From: Pampus argenteus
Taxonomy: Eukaryota > Chordata > Actinopteri > Scombriformes > Stromateidae
Assembly: GCA_036937835.1 (NCBI GenBank)
Contig: CM072881.1
Location: 1,938,501-2,002,500, forward strand
Direction of reading: 5' to 3'
Length of the DNA: 64,000 bases
Shown here: piece by piece, positions 23,112 through 36,464 of the stretch
Numbering within the stretch: the first letter of the stretch is position 1
How the letters are laid out: each line of letters starts with the position of its first letter
Notes under the pieces: generated by a model
Database searches by the model: none
Seen by the model: only the letters and a program-made list of their open reading frames with translations
Told to the model about the DNA's origin: nothing
Translations under genes and position numbers: made by a program

Positions 23112-24891
23112 TGATGGCAAACATGGTTTTGATTGAAAATATTGCTCCTTGTTTAAGAAAAACAGTAGTTGTCAGTTTTGGCCTTCTCTTGCTGAAATAA
23201 AGCTATTTTTACAAATGTTACAGTAAAAGCTGCAGGAAGCTCTCAGAAGTGAGTTTTTTGCTCCTAATCATTAGAAATCAGTTACTTGTTGATGGCAAAC
23301 ATGGTTTTGATTGAAAATATTGCTCCTTGTTTAAGAAAAACTATAGTTGTCAGTTTTGGCCTTCTCTCGCTGAGATAAAGCTATTTTTTACAAATGTTAC
23401 AGTAAAAGCTGCAGGAAGCTCTCAGAAGTGAGTTTTTTGCTCCTAATCATTAGAAATCAGTTACTTGTTGATGGCAAACATGGTTTTGATTGAAAATATT
23501 GCTCCTTGTTTAAGAAAAACTATAGTTGTCAGTTTTGGGCTTCTCTCGCCGAGAGAAAGCTATTTTTACAAATGTTACAGTAAAAGCTGCAGGAAGCTCT
23601 CAGAAGTGAGTTTTTTGCTCCTAATCATTAGAAATCAGTTACTTGTTGATGGCAAACATGGTTTTGTTTGAAAATATTGCTCCTTGTTTAAGAAAAACAG
23701 TAGTTGTCAGTTTTGGCCTTCTCTCGCTGAGATAAAGCTATTTTAACAAATGTTACAGTAAAAGCTGCAGGAAGCTCTCAGAAGTAAGTTTTTTGCTCCT
23801 AATCATTAGAAATCAGTTACTTGTTGATGGCGAACATGGTTTTGATTGAAAATATTGCTCCTTGTTTAAGAAAAACAGTAGTTGTCAGTTTTGGGCTTCT
23901 CTCGCCGAGAGAAAGCTTTTTTTACAAATGTTACAGTAAAAGCTGCAGGAAGCTCTCAGAAGTGAGTTTTTTGCTCCTAATCATTAGAAATCAGTTACTT
24001 GTTGATGGCAAACATGGTTTTGATTGAAAATATTGCTCCTTGTTTAAGAAAAACAGTAGTTGTCAGTTTTGGCCTTCTCTCGCCGAGAGAAAGCTATTTT
24101 TACAAATGTTACAGTAAAAGCTGCAGGAAGCTCTCAGAAGTGAGTTTTTTGCTCATAATCATTAGAAATCAGTTACTTGTTGATGACAAACATGGTTTTG
24201 TTTGAAAATATTGCTCCTTGTTTAAGAAAAACAGTAGTTGTCAGTTTTGGCCTTCTCTCGCTGAAATAAGGCTATTTTTACAAATGTTACAGTAAAAGCT
24301 GCAGGAAGCTCTCAGAAGTGAGTTTTTTGCTCCTAATCATTAGAAATCAGTTACTTGTTGATGGCAAACATGGTTTTGATTGAAAATATTGCTCCTTGTT
24401 TAAGAAAAACTATAGTTGTCAGTTTTGGGCTTCTCTCGCCGAGAGAAAGCTATTTTTACAAATGTTACAGTAAAAGCTGCAGGAAGCTCTCAGAAGTGAG
24501 TTTTTTGCTCCTAATCATTAGAAATCAGTTACTTGTTGATGGCAAACATGGTTTTGTTTGAAAATATTGCTCCTTGTTTAAGAAAAACAGTAGTTGTCAG
24601 TTTTGGCCTTCTCTCGCTGAGATAAAGCTATTTTTACAAATGTTACAGTAAAAGCTGCAGGAAGCTCTCAGAAGTAAGTTTTTGCTCCTAATCATTAGAA
24701 ATCAGTTACTTGTTGATGGCGAACATGGTTTTGATTGAAAATATTGCTCCTTGTTTAAGAAAAACAGTAGTTGTCAGTTTTGTGCTTCTCTCGCCGAGAG
24801 AAAGCTATTTTTACAAATGTTACAGTAAAAGCTGCAGGAAGCTCTCAGAAGTGAGTTTTTTGCTCCTAATCATTAGAAATCAGTTACTTGT
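22400..24891 (+). repeat. Block C, copy 2 (2,492 bp, 14 monomers)
   Basis: Second copy of 18,307-20,975, shorter by one monomer, with one extra T at about 23,390. It overlaps the 21,688 eight-monomer unit on its left and the first 11-monomer unit on its right, so the higher-order periods share monomers and were laid down in succession. Confidence 0.85.
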
Positions 24892-26315
24892 TGATGGCAA
24901 ACATGGTTTTGTTTGAAAATATTGCTCCGTGTTTAAGAAAAACAGTACTTGTCAGTTTTGGCCTTCTCTCGCTGAGATAAAGCTATTTTTACAAATGTTA
25001 CAGTAAAAGCTGCAGGAAGCTCTCAGAAGTGAGTTTTTTGCTTCTAATCATTGGAAATCAGTTACTTGTTGATGGCAAACATGGTTTTGTTTGAAAATAT
25101 TGCTCCTTGTTTAAGAAAAACAGTACTTGTCAGTTTTGGCCTTCTCTCGCTGAGATAAAGCTATTTTTACAAATGTTACAGTAAAAGCTGCAGGAAGCTC
25201 TCAGAAGTGAGTTTTTTGCTCATAATCATTAGAAATCAGTTACTTGTTGATGGCAAACATGGTTTTGATTGAAAATATTGCTCCTTATTTAAGAAAAACT
25301 ATAGTTGTCAGTTTTGGGCTTCTCTCGCCGAGAGAAAGCTATTTTTACAAATGTTACAGTAAAAGCTGCAGGAAGCTCTCAGAAGTGAGTTTTTTGCTCA
25401 TAATCATTAGAAATCAGTTACTTGTTGATGGCAAACATGGTTTTGATTGAAAATATTGCTCCTTGTTTAAGAAAAACTATAGTTGTCAGTTTTGGGCTTC
25501 TCTCGACGAGAGAAAGCTATTTTTACAAATGTTACAGTAAAAGCTGCAGGAAGCTCTCAGAAGTGAGTTTTTTGCTCCTAATCATTAGAAATCAGTTACT
25601 TGTTGATGGCAAACATGGTTTTGATTGAAAATATTGCTCCTTGTTTAAGAAAAACTACAGTTGTCAGTTTTGGGTTTCTCTCACCGAGAGAAAGCTATTT
25701 TTACAAATGTTACAGTAAAAGCTGAAGGAAGCTCTCAGAAGTGAGTTTTTTGCTCCTAATCATTAGAAATCACTTACTTGTTGATGGCAAACATGGTTTT
25801 GAATTAAAATATTGCTCCTTGTTTAAGAAAAACTATAGTTGTCAGTTTTGGGCTTCTCTCGACGAGAGAAAGCTATTTTTACAAATGTTACAGTAAAAGC
25901 TGCAGGAAGCTCCTAGAAGTGAGTTTTTTGGTCCTAATCGTTAGAAATCAGTTACTTGTTGATGGCCAACATGGTTTTGATTGAAAATATTGCTCCTTGT
26001 TTAAGAAAAACAGTACTTGTCAGTTTTGGCCTTCTCTCGCTGAAATAAGGCTATTTTTACAAATGTTACAGTAAAAGCTGCAGGAAGCTCTCAGAAGTGA
26101 GTTTTTTGCTCCTAATCATTAGAAATCAGTTACTTGTTGATGGCAAACATGGTTTTGATTGAAAATATTGCTCCTTGTTTAAGAAAAACTATAGTTGTCA
26201 GTTTTGGCCTTCTCTCGACGAGAGAAAGCTATTTTTACAAATGTTACAGTAAAAGCTGCAGGAAGCTCTCAGAAGTGAGTTTTTTGCTCCTAATCATTAG
26301 AAATCAGTTACTTGT
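24359..26315 (+). repeat. Eleven-monomer HOR, unit 1 (1,957 bp)
   Basis: Starts with the cassette K type A monomer. The next unit starts 1,957 bp later and the third 1,958 bp after that. This unit differs from unit 2 in the middle: it has an extra CTTCTAATCATTGG monomer after CTCCGTG, and its last monomer is a CGACGAG type A. Confidence 0.8.
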
Positions 26316-28273
26316 TGATGGCAAACATGGTTTTGATTGAAAATATTGCTCCTTGTTTAAGAAAAACTATAGTTGTCAGTTTTGGGCTTCTCTCGCCGAG
26401 AGAAAGCTATTTTTACAAATGTTACAGTAAAAGCTGCAGGAAGCTCTCAGAAGTGAGTTTTTTGCTCCTAATCATTAGAAATCAGTTACTTGTTGATGGC
26501 AAACATGGTTTTGTTTGAAAATATTGCTCCTTGTTTAAGAAAAACAGTAGTTGTCAGTTTTGGCCTTCTCTCGCTGAGATAAAGCTATTTTTACAAATGT
26601 TACAGTAAAAGCTGCAGGAAGCTCTCAGAAGTAAGTTTTTGCTCCTAATCATTAGAAATCAGTTACTTGTTGATGGCGAACATGGTTTTGATTGAAAATA
26701 TTGCTCCTTGTTTAAGAAAAACAGTAGTTGTCAGTTTTGGGCTTCTCTCGCCGAGAGAAAGCTATTTTTACAAATGTTACAGTAAAAGCTGCAGGAAGCT
26801 CTCAGAAGTGAGTTTTTTGCTCCTAATCATTAGAAATCAGTTACTTGTTGATGGCAAACATGGTTTTGTTTGAAAATATTGCTCCGTGTTTAAGAAAAAC
26901 AGTACTTGTCAGTTTTGGCCTTCTCTCGCTGAGATAAAGCTATTTTTACAAATGTTACAGTAAAAGCTGCAGGAAGCTCTCAGAAGTGAGTTTTTTGCTC
27001 ATAATCATTAGAAATCAGTTACTTGTTGATGGCAAACATGGTTTTGATTGAAAATATTGCTCCTTATTTAAGAAAAACTATAGTTGTCAGTTTTGGGCTT
27101 CTCTCGCCGAGAGAAAGCTATTTTTTACAAATGTTACAGTAAAAGCTGCAGGAAGCTCTCAGAAGTGAGTTTTTTGCTCATAATCATTAGAAATCAGTTA
27201 CTTGTTGATGGCAAACATGGTTTTGATTGAAAATATTGCTCCTTGTTTAAGAAAAACTATAGTTGTCAGTTTTGGCCTTCTCTCGACGAGAGAAAGCTAT
27301 TTTTACAAATGTTACAGTAAAAGCTGCAGGAAGCTCTCAGAAGTGAGTTTTTTGCTCCTAATCATTAGAAATCAGTTACTTGTTGATGGCAAACATGGTT
27401 TTGATTGAAAATATTGCTCCTTGTTTAAGAAAAACTACAGTTGTCAGTTTTGGGTTTCTCTCACCGAGAGAAAGCTATTTTTACAAATGTTACAGTAAAA
27501 GCTGAAGGAAGCTCTCAGAAGTGAGTTTTTTGCTCCTAATCATTAGAAATCACTTACTTGTTGATGGCAAACATGGTTTTGAATTAAAATATTGCTCCTT
27601 GTTTAAGAAAAACTATAGTTGTCAGTTTTGGGCTTCTCTCGACGAGAGAAAGCTATTTTTACAAATGTTACAGTAAAAGCTGCAGGAAGCTCCTAGAAGT
27701 GAGTTTTTTGGTCCTAATCGTTAGAAATCAGTTACTTGTTGATGGCCAACATGGTTTTGATTGAAAATATTGCTCCTTGTTTAAGAAAAACAGTACTTGT
27801 CAGTTTTGGCCTTCTCTCGCTGAAATAAGGCTATTTTTACAAATGTTACAGTAAAAGCTGCAGGAAGCTCTCAGAAGTGAGTTTTTTGCTCCTAATCATT
27901 AGGAATCAGTTACTTGTTGATGGCAAACATGGTTTTGATTGAAAATATTGCTCCTTGTTTAAGGAAAACTATAGTTGTCAGTTTTGGGCTTCTCTCGCCG
28001 AGAGAAAGCTATTTTTACAAATGTTACAGTAAAAGCTGCAGGAAGCTCCTAGAAGTGAGTTTTTTGGTCCTAATCGTTAGAAATCAGTTACTTGTTGATG
28101 GCCAACATGGTTTTGATTGAAAATATTGCTCCTTGTTTAAGAAAAACAGTACTTGTCAGTTTTGGCCTTCTCTCGCTGAAATAAGGCTATTTTTACAAAT
28201 GTTACAGTAAAAGCTGCAGGAAGCTCTCAGAAGTGAGTTTTTTGCTCCTAATCATTAGAAATCAGTTACTTGT
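26316..28273 (+). repeat. Eleven-monomer HOR, unit 2 (1,958 bp)
   Basis: Cassette K (26,316-27,917) followed by a TTTAAGGAAAAC type A monomer with CTCCTAGAAG and GGTCCTAATCG, then a TGATGGCC/ATAAGGC monomer. The first eight monomers match unit 3 at exactly +1,958 bp. Confidence 0.85.
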
Positions 28274-29697
28274 TGATGGCAAACATGGTTTTGATTGAAA
28301 ATATTGCTCCTTGTTTAAGGAAAACTATAGTTGTCAGTTTTGGGCTTCTCTCGCCGAGAGAAAGCTATTTTTACAAATGTTACAGTAAAAGCTGCAGGAA
28401 GCTCTCAGAAGTGAGTTTTTTGCTCCTAATCATTAGAAATCAGTTACTTGTTGATGGCAAACATGGTTTTGTTTGAAAATATTGCTCCTTGTTTAAGAAA
28501 AACAGTAGTTGTCAGTTTTGGCCTTCTCTCGCTGAGATAAAGCTATTTTTACAAATGTTACAGTAAAAGCTGCAGGAAGCTCTCAGAAGTAAGTTTTTGC
28601 TCCTAATCATTAGAAATCAGTTACTTGTTGATGGCGAACATGGTTTTGATTGAAAATATTGCTCCTTGTTTAAGAAAAACAGTAGTTGTCAGTTTTGGGC
28701 TTCTCTCGCCGAGAGAAAGCTATTTTTACAAATGTTACAGTAAAAGCTGCAGGAAGCTCTCAGAAGTGAGTTTTTTGCTCCTAATCATTAGAAATCAGTT
28801 ACTTGTTGATGGCAAACATGGTTTTGTTTGAAAATATTGCTCCGTGTTTAAGAAAAACAGTACTTGTCAGTTTTGGCCTTCTCTCGCTGAGATAAAACTA
28901 TTTTTACAAATGTTACAGTAAAAGCTGCAGGAAGCTCTCAGAAGTGAGTTTTTTGCTCATAATCATTAGAAATCAGTTACTTGTTGATGGCAAACATGGT
29001 TTTGATTGAAAATATTGCTCCTTATTTAAGAAAAACTATAGTTGTCAGTTTTGGGCTTCTCTCGCCGAGAGAAAGCTATTTTTTACAAATGTTACAGTAA
29101 AAGCTGCAGGAAGCTCTCAGAAGTGAGTTTTTTGCTCATAATCATTAGAAATCAGTTACTTGTTGATGGCAAACATGGTTTTGATTGAAAATATTGCTCC
29201 TTGTTTAAGAAAAACTATAGTTGTCAGTTTTGGCCTTCTCTCGACGAGAGAAAGCTATTTTTACAAATGTTACAGTAAAAGCTGCAGGAAGCTCTCAGAA
29301 GTGAGTTTTTTGCTCCTAATCATTAGAAATCAGTTACTTGTTGATGGCAAACATGGTTTTGATTGAAAATATTGCTCCTTGTTTAAGAAAAACTACAGTT
29401 GTCAGTTTTGGGTTTCTCTCACCGAGAGAAAGCTATTTTTACAAATGTTACAGTAAAAGCTGAAGGAAGCTCTCAGAAGTGAGTTTTTTGCTCCTAATCA
29501 TTAGAAATCACTTACTTGTTGATGGCAAACATGGTTTTGAATTAAAATATTGCTCCTTGTTTAAGAAAAACTATAGTTGTCAGTTTTGGGCTTCTCTCAA
29601 CGAGAGAAAGCTATTTTTACAAATGTTACAGTAAAAGCTGCAGGAAGCTCTCAGAAGTGAGTTTTTTGCTCCTAATCATTAGAAATCAGTTACTTGT
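28274..29697 (+). repeat. Eleven-monomer HOR, unit 3 (first eight monomers)
   Basis: Repeats the first eight monomers of unit 2. It opens with the TTTAAGGAAAAC variant seen at 27,918, which supports an exchange between the two. After the GAATTA monomer (29,520) it switches to monomers of super-repeat L. Confidence 0.82.
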
Positions 29698-31300
29698 TGA
29701 TGGCAAACATGGTTTTGATTGAAAATATTGCTCCTTGTTTAAGAAAAACAGTAGTTGTCAGTTTTGGCCTTCTCTCGCTGAGATAAAGCTATTTTTACAA
29801 ATGTTACAGTAAAAGCTGCAGGAAGCTCTCAGAAGTGAGTTTTTTGGTTCTAATCATTGGAAATCAGTTACTTGTTGATGGCAAACATGGTTTTGATTGA
29901 AAATATTGCTCCTTGTTTAAGAAAAACAGTAGTTGTCAGTTTTGGCCTTCTCTCGCCGAGAGAAAGCTATTTTTACAAATGTTACAGTAAAAGCTGCAGG
30001 AAGCTCTCAGAAGTGAGTTTTTTGCTCCTAATCATTAGAAATCAGTTACTTGTTGATGGCAAACATGGTTTTGATTGAAAATATTGCTCCTTGTTTAAGA
30101 AAAACAGTAGTTGTCAGTTTTGACCTTCTCTCGCTGAAATAAAGCTATTTTTACAAATGTTACAGTAAAAGCTGCAGGAAGCTCTCAGAAGTGAGTTTTT
30201 TGCTCCTAATCATTAGAAATCAGTTACTTGTTGATGGCAAACATGGTTTTGTTTGAAAATATTGCTCCTTGTTTAAGAAAAACAGTAGTTGTCAGTTTTG
30301 GCCTTCTCTCGCTGAAATAAAGCTATTTTTACAAATGTTACAGTAAAAGCTGCAGGAAGCTCTCAGAAGTGAGTTTTTTGCTCCTAATCATTAGAAATCA
30401 GTTACTTGTTGATAGCAAACATGGTTTTGTTTGAAAATATTGCTCCTTGTTTAAGAAAAACAGTACTTGTCAGTTTTGGCCTTCTCTCGCTGAGATAAAG
30501 CTATTTTTACAAATGTTACAGTAAAAGCTGCAGGAAGCTCTCAGAAGTGAGTTTTTTGCTTCTAATCATTGGAAATCAGTTACTTGTTGATGGCAAACAT
30601 GGTTTTGATTGAAAATATTGCTCCTTGTTTAAGAAAAACAGTAGTTGTCAGTTTTGGCCTTCTCTCGCCGAGAGAAAGCTATTTTTACAAATGTTACAGT
30701 AAAAGCTGCAGGAAGCTCTCAGAAGTGAGTTTTTTGCTCCTAATCATTAGAAATCAGTTACTTGTTGATGGCAAACATGGTTTTGATTGAAAATATTGCT
30801 CCTTGTTTAAGAAAAACAGTAGTTGTCAGTTTTGACCTTCTCTCGCTGAAATAAAGCTATTTTTACAAATGTTACAGTAAAAGCTGCAGGAAGCTCTCAG
30901 AAGTGAGTTTTTTGCTCCTAATCATTAGAAATCAGTTACTTGTTGATGGCAAACATGGTTTTGTTTGAAAATATTGCTCCTTGTTTAAGAAAAACAGTAG
31001 TTGTCAGTTTTGGCCTTCTCTCGCTGAGATAAAGCTATTTTTACAAATGTTACAGTAAAAGCTGCAGGAAGCTCTCAGAAGTAAGTTTTTTGCTCCTAAT
31101 CATTAGGAATCAGTTACTTGTTGATGGCAAACATGGTTTTGATTGAAAATATTGCTCCTTGTTTAAGAAAAAACAGTAGTTGTCAGTTTTGGGCTTCTCT
31201 CGCCGAGAGAAAGCAATTTTTACAAATGTTACAGTAAAAGCTGCAGGAAGCTCTCAGAAGTGAGTTTTTTGCTCCTAATCATTAGAAATCAGTTACTTGT
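29698..31300 (+). repeat. Four-monomer tandem repeat related to super-repeat L
   Basis: A 712-bp unit (29,876-30,587) is an open type A monomer after ATTGGAAATC, then TTTTGACC, GTTTGA/GCTGAAAT and TGATAGC. It is followed by a second unit from 30,588 that shares three monomers and then diverges. The same order occurs at 3,173-4,062 with the TTTTGACC monomer doubled. A monomer with an extra A (AAGAAAAAACAG) and GAAAGCAATTT ends the stretch. Confidence 0.8.
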
Positions 31301-31478
31301 TGATGACAAACATGGTTTTGTTTGAAAATATTGCTCCTTGTTTAAGAAAAACTGTAGTTGTCAGTTTTGGCCTTCTCTCGCCGAGAGAAAGCTATTTTTA
31401 CAAATGTTACAGTAAAAGCTGCAGGAAGCTCTCAGAAGTGAGTTTTTTGGTCCTAATCATTAGAAATCAGTTACTTGT
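31301..31478 (+). repeat. Junction monomer before block T
   Basis: A TGATGAC/GTTTGA monomer with ACTGTAG, an intact palindrome and GGTCCTAATC. At the corresponding place in the left copy of block T (13,677) the monomer is a different one, so block homology starts at 31,479. Confidence 0.7.
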
Positions 31479-34149
31479 TGATGGCAAACATGGTTTTGAT
31501 TGAAAATATTGCTCCTTGTTTAAGAAAAACTGTAGTTGTCAGTTTTGGCCTTCTCTCGCCGAGAGAAAGCTATTTTTACAAATGTTACAGTAAAAGCTGC
31601 AGGAAGCTCTCAGAAGTGAGTTTTTTGCTCCTAATCATTAGAAATCAGTTAATTGTTGATGGCAAACATGGTTTTGATTGAAAATATTGCTCCTTGTTTA
31701 AGAAAAACTGTAGTTGTCAGTTTTGGGCTTCTCTCGCCGAGAGAAAGCTATTTTTACAAATGTTACAGTAAAAGCTGCAGGAAGCTCTCAGAAGTGAGTT
31801 TTTTGCTCATAATCATTAGAAATCAGTTACTTTTTGATGGCAAACATGGTTTTGATTGAAAATATTGCTCCTTGTTTAAGAAAAACAGTAGTTGTCAGTT
31901 TTGGCCTTCTCTCGCTGAAATAAAGCTATTTTTACAAATGTTACAGTAAAAGCTGCAGGAAGCTCTCAGAAGTGAGTTTTTTGCTCCTAATCATTAGAAA
32001 TCAGTTACTTGTTGATGGCAAACATTGTTTTGATTGAAAATATTGCTCCTTGTTTAAGAAAAACTATAGTTGTCAGCTTTGGGCTTCTCTCGCCGAGAGA
32101 AAGCTATTTTTACAAATGTTACAGTAAAAGCTGCGGGAAGCTCTCAGAAGTGAGTTTTTTGGTCCTAATCATTAGAAATCAGTTACTTGTTGATGGCAAA
32201 CATGGTTTTGATTGAAAATATTGCTCCTTGTTTAAGAAAAACTGTAGTTGTCAGTTTTGGGCTTCTCACGCCGAGAGAAAGCTATTTTTACAAATGTTAC
32301 AGTAAAAGCTGCAGGAAGCTCCTAGAAGTGAGTTTTTCGGTCCTAATCGTTAGAAATCAGTTACTTGTTGATGGCCAACATGGTTTTGATTGAAAATATT
32401 GCTCCTTGTTTAAGAAAAACTGTAGTTGTCAGTTTTGGGCTTCTCTCGCCGAGAGAAAGCTATTTTTACAAATGTTACAGTAAAAGCTGCGGGAAGCTCT
32501 CAGAAGTGAGTTTTTTGGTCCTTATCATTAGAAATCAGTTACTTGTTGATGGCAAACATGGTTTTGATTGAAAATATTGCTCCTTGTTTAAGAAAAACTG
32601 TAGTTGTCAGTTTTGGCCTTCTCTCGCTGAGATAAAGCTATTTTTACAAATGTTACAGTAAAAGCTGCAGGAAGCTCTCAGAAGTGAGTTTTTTGCTCAT
32701 AATCATTAGAAATCAGTTACTTGTTGATGGCAAACATGGTTTTGATTGAAAATATTGCTCCTTGTTTAAGAAAAACAGTAGTTGTCAGTTTTGGCCTTCT
32801 CTCGCTGAAATAAAGCTTTTTTTACAAATGTTACAGTAAAAGCTGCAGGAAGCTCTCAGAAGTGAGTTTTTTGCTCCTAATCATTAGAAATCAGTTACTT
32901 GTTGATGGCAAACATTGTTTTGATTGAAAATATTGCTCCTTGTTTAAGAAAAACTATAGTTGTCAGCTTTGGGCTTCTCTCACTGAGAGAAAGCTATTTT
33001 TACAAATGTTACAGTAAAAGCTGCAGGAAGCTCTCAGAAGTGAGTTTTTTGCTCCTAATCATTAGAAATCAGTTACTTGTTGATGGCAAACATGGTTTTG
33101 TTTGAAAATATTGCTCCTTGTTTAAGAAAAACAGTACTTGTCAGTTTTGGCCTTCTCTCGCTGAGATAAAGCTATTTTTACAAATGTTACAGTAAAAGCT
33201 GCAGGAAGCTCTCAGAAGTGAGTTTTTTGCTTCTAATCATTAGAAATCAGTTACTTGTTGATGGCAAACATGGTTTTGTTTGAAAATATTGCTCCTTGTT
33301 TAAGAAAAACAGTAGTTGTCAGTTTTGGCCTTCTCTCGCTGAGATAAAGCTATTTTTACAAATGTTACAGTAAAAGCTGCAGGAAGCACTCAGAAGTGAG
33401 TTTTTTTGCTCCTAATCATTAGAAATTAGTTACTTGTTGATGTCAAACATGGTTTTGATTGAAAATATTGCTCCCTGTTTAAGAAAAACAGTAGTTGTCA
33501 GTTTTGGCCTTCTCTCGCCGAGAGAAAGCTATTTTTACAAATGTTACAGTAAAAGCTGCAGGAAGCTCTCAGAAGTGAGTTTTTTGCTCATAATCATTAG
33601 AAATCAGTTACTTGTTGATGGCAAACATGGTTTTGATTGAAAATATTGCTCCTTGTTTAAGAAAAACAGTAGTTGTCAGTTTTGGCCTTCTCTCGCTGAA
33701 ATAAAGCTTTTTTTACAAATGTTACAGTAAAAGCTGCAGGAAGCTCTCAGAAGTGAGTTTTTTGCTCCTAATCATTAGAAATCAGTTACTTGTTGATGGC
33801 AAACATTGTTTTGATTGAAAATATTGCTCCTTGTTTAAGAAAAACTATAGTTGTCAGCTTTGGGCTTCTCTCACCGAGAGAAAGCTATTTTTACAAATGT
33901 TACAGTAAAAGCTGCAGGAAGCTCTCAGAAGTGAGTTTTTTGCTCATAATCATTAGAAATCAGTTACTTGTTGATGGCAAACATGGTTTTGATTGAAAAT
34001 ATTGCTCCTTGTTTAAGAAAAACAGTAGTTGTCAGTTTTGGCCTTCTCTCCCTGAAATAAAGCTATTTTTACAAATGTTACAGTAAAAGCTGCAGGAAGC
34101 TCTCAGAAGTGAGTTTTTTGCTCCTAATCATTAGAAATCAGTTACTTGT
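31479..34149 (+). repeat. Block T, right copy (2,671 bp, 15 monomers)
   Basis: Matches 13,855-18,128 but holds only one copy of the nine-monomer stretch (32,369-33,971). One private change is CAGTTAATTG at about 31,650. It keeps the TGATGTC, GAAGCACTC, ACATTGTTTTG and AAAGCTTTTTTTAC markers in the same order. Confidence 0.9.
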
Positions 34150-34861
34150 TGATGACAAACATGGTTTTGTTTGAAAATATTGCTCCTTGTTTAAGAAAAA
34201 CTGTAGTTGTCAGTTTTGGCCTTCTCTCGCCGAGAGAAAGCTATTTTTACAAATGTTACAGTAAAAGCTGCAGGAAGCTCTCAGAAGTGAGTTTTTTGCT
34301 CCTAATCATTAGAAATCAGTTACTTGTTGATGGCAAACATGGTTTTGATTGAAATTATTGCTCCTTGTTTAAGAAAAACTGTAGTTGTCAGTTTTGGCCT
34401 TCTCTCGCCGAGAGAAAGCTATTTTTACAAATGTTACAGTAAAAGCTGCAGGAAGCTCTCAGAAGTGAGTTTTTTGGTCCTAATCATTAGAAATCAGTTA
34501 CTTGTTGATGGCAAACATGGTTTTGATTGAAAATATTGCTCCTTGTTTAAGAAAAACTGTAGTTGTCAGTTTTGGCCTTCTCTCGCCGAGAGAAAGCTAT
34601 TTTTACAAATGTTACAGTAAAAGCTGCAGGAAGCTCTCAGAAGTGAGTTTTTTGCTCCTAATCATTAGAAATCAGTTACTTGTTGATGGCAAACATGGTT
34701 TTGATTGAAAATATTGCTCCTTGTTTAAGAAAAACAGTACTTGTCAGTTTTGGCCTTCTCTCGCTGAGATAAAGCTATTTTTACAAATGTTACAGTAAAA
34801 GCTGCAGGAAGCTCTCAGTAGTGAGTTTTTTGCTCATAATCATTAGAAATCAGTTACTTGT
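34150..34861 (+). repeat. Four monomers, three with ACTGTAG
   Basis: Three ACTGTAG type A monomers with GGCC, one of them with the unusual GAAATTATTGC (about 34,354), then one ACAGTAC type B with CTCAGTAGTGAG. No exact second copy of this order is visible in the window. Confidence 0.7.
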
Positions 34862-36464
34862 TGATGGCAAACATGGTTTTGATTGAAAATATTGCTCCTT
34901 GTTTAAAGAAAACTATAGTTGTCAGTTTCGGGCTTCTCTCGCCGAGAGAAAGCTATTTTTACAAATGTTACACTAAAAGCTGCAGGAAGCTCTCAGAAGT
35001 GAGTTTTTTGCTCATAATCATTAGAAATCAGTTACTTGTTGATGGCAAACATGGTTTTGATTGAAAATATTGCTCCTTGTTTAAGAAAAACAGTAGTTGT
35101 CAGTTTTGGCCTTCTCTCCCTGAAATAAAGCTATTTTTACAAATGTTACAGTAAAAGCTGCAGGAAGCTCTCAGAAGTGAGTTTTTTGCTCCTAATCATT
35201 AGAAATCAGTTACTTGTTGATGGCAAACATGGTTTTGTTTGAAAATATTGCTCCTTGTTTAAGAAAAACAGTACTTGTCAGTTTTGGCCTTCTCTCGCTG
35301 AGATAAAGCTATTTTTACAAATGTTACAGTAAAAGCTGCAGGAAGCTCTCAGCAGCGAGTTTTTTGCTCATAATCATTAGAAATCAGTTACTTGTTGATG
35401 GCAAACATGGTTTTGATTGAAAATATTGCTCCTTGTTTAAAGAAGACTATAGTTGTCAGTTTTGGGCTTCTCTCGCCGAGAGAAAGCTATTTTTACAAAT
35501 GTTACACTAAAAGCTGCAAGAAGCTCTCAGAAGTGAGTTTTTTGCTCATAATCATTAGAAATCAGTTACTTGTTGATGGCAAACATGGTTTTGATTGAAA
35601 ATATTGCTCCTTGTTTAAGAAAAACAGTAGTTGTCAGTTTTGGCCTTCTCTCCCTGAAATAAAGCTATTTTTACAAATGTTACAGTAAAAGCTGCAGGAA
35701 GCTCTCAGAAGTGAGTTTTTTGCTCCTAATCATTAGAAATCAGTTACTTGTTGATGGCAAACATGGTTTTGTTTGAAAATATTGCTCCTTGTTTAAGAAA
35801 AACAGTACTTGTCAGTTTTGGCCTTCTCTCGCTGAGATAAAGCTATTTTTACAAATGTTACAGTAAAAGCTGCAGGAAGCTCTCAGAAGTGAGTTTTTTT
35901 CTCCTAATCATTAGAAATCAGTTACTTGTTGATGGCAAACATGGTTTTGTTTGAAAATATTGCTCCTTGTTTAAGAAAAACAGTAGTTGTCAGTTTTTGC
36001 CTTCTCTCGCTGAGATAAAGCTATTTTTTACAAATGTTACAGTAAAAGCTGCAGGAAGCTCTCAGTAGTGAGTTTTTTGCTCCTAATCATTAGAAATCAG
36101 TTACTTGTTGATGGCAAACATGGTTTTGTTTGAAAATATTGCTCCTTGTTTAAGAAAAACAGTACTTGTCAGTTTTGGCCTTCTCTCGCTGAGATAAAGC
36201 TATTTTTACAAATGTTACAGTAAAAGCTGCAGGAAGCTCTCAGCAGCGAGTTTTTTGCTCATAATCATTAGAAATCAGTTACTTGTTGATGGCAAACATG
36301 GTTTTGATTGAAAATATTGCTCCTTGTTTAAAGAAGACTATAGTTGTCAGTTTTGGGCTTCTCTCGCCGAGAGAAAGCTATTTTTACAAATGTTACAGTA
36401 AAAGCTGCAGGAAGCTCTCAGAAGTGAGTTTTTTGCTCCTAATCATTAGAAATCAGTTACTTGT
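34862..36464 (+). repeat. Three-monomer repeat and a variant of it
   Basis: A 534-bp unit (TTTAAAGAA type A with CACTAAAAG; CTCTCCCTGAAAT; ACAGTAC type B) occurs at 34,862 and 35,396. A further TTTAAAGAAGAC monomer is at 36,287. CTCAGCAGCGAG marks the ACAGTAC monomers at 35,218 and 36,109, 891 bp apart, showing a second exchange on top of the first. Confidence 0.78.
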
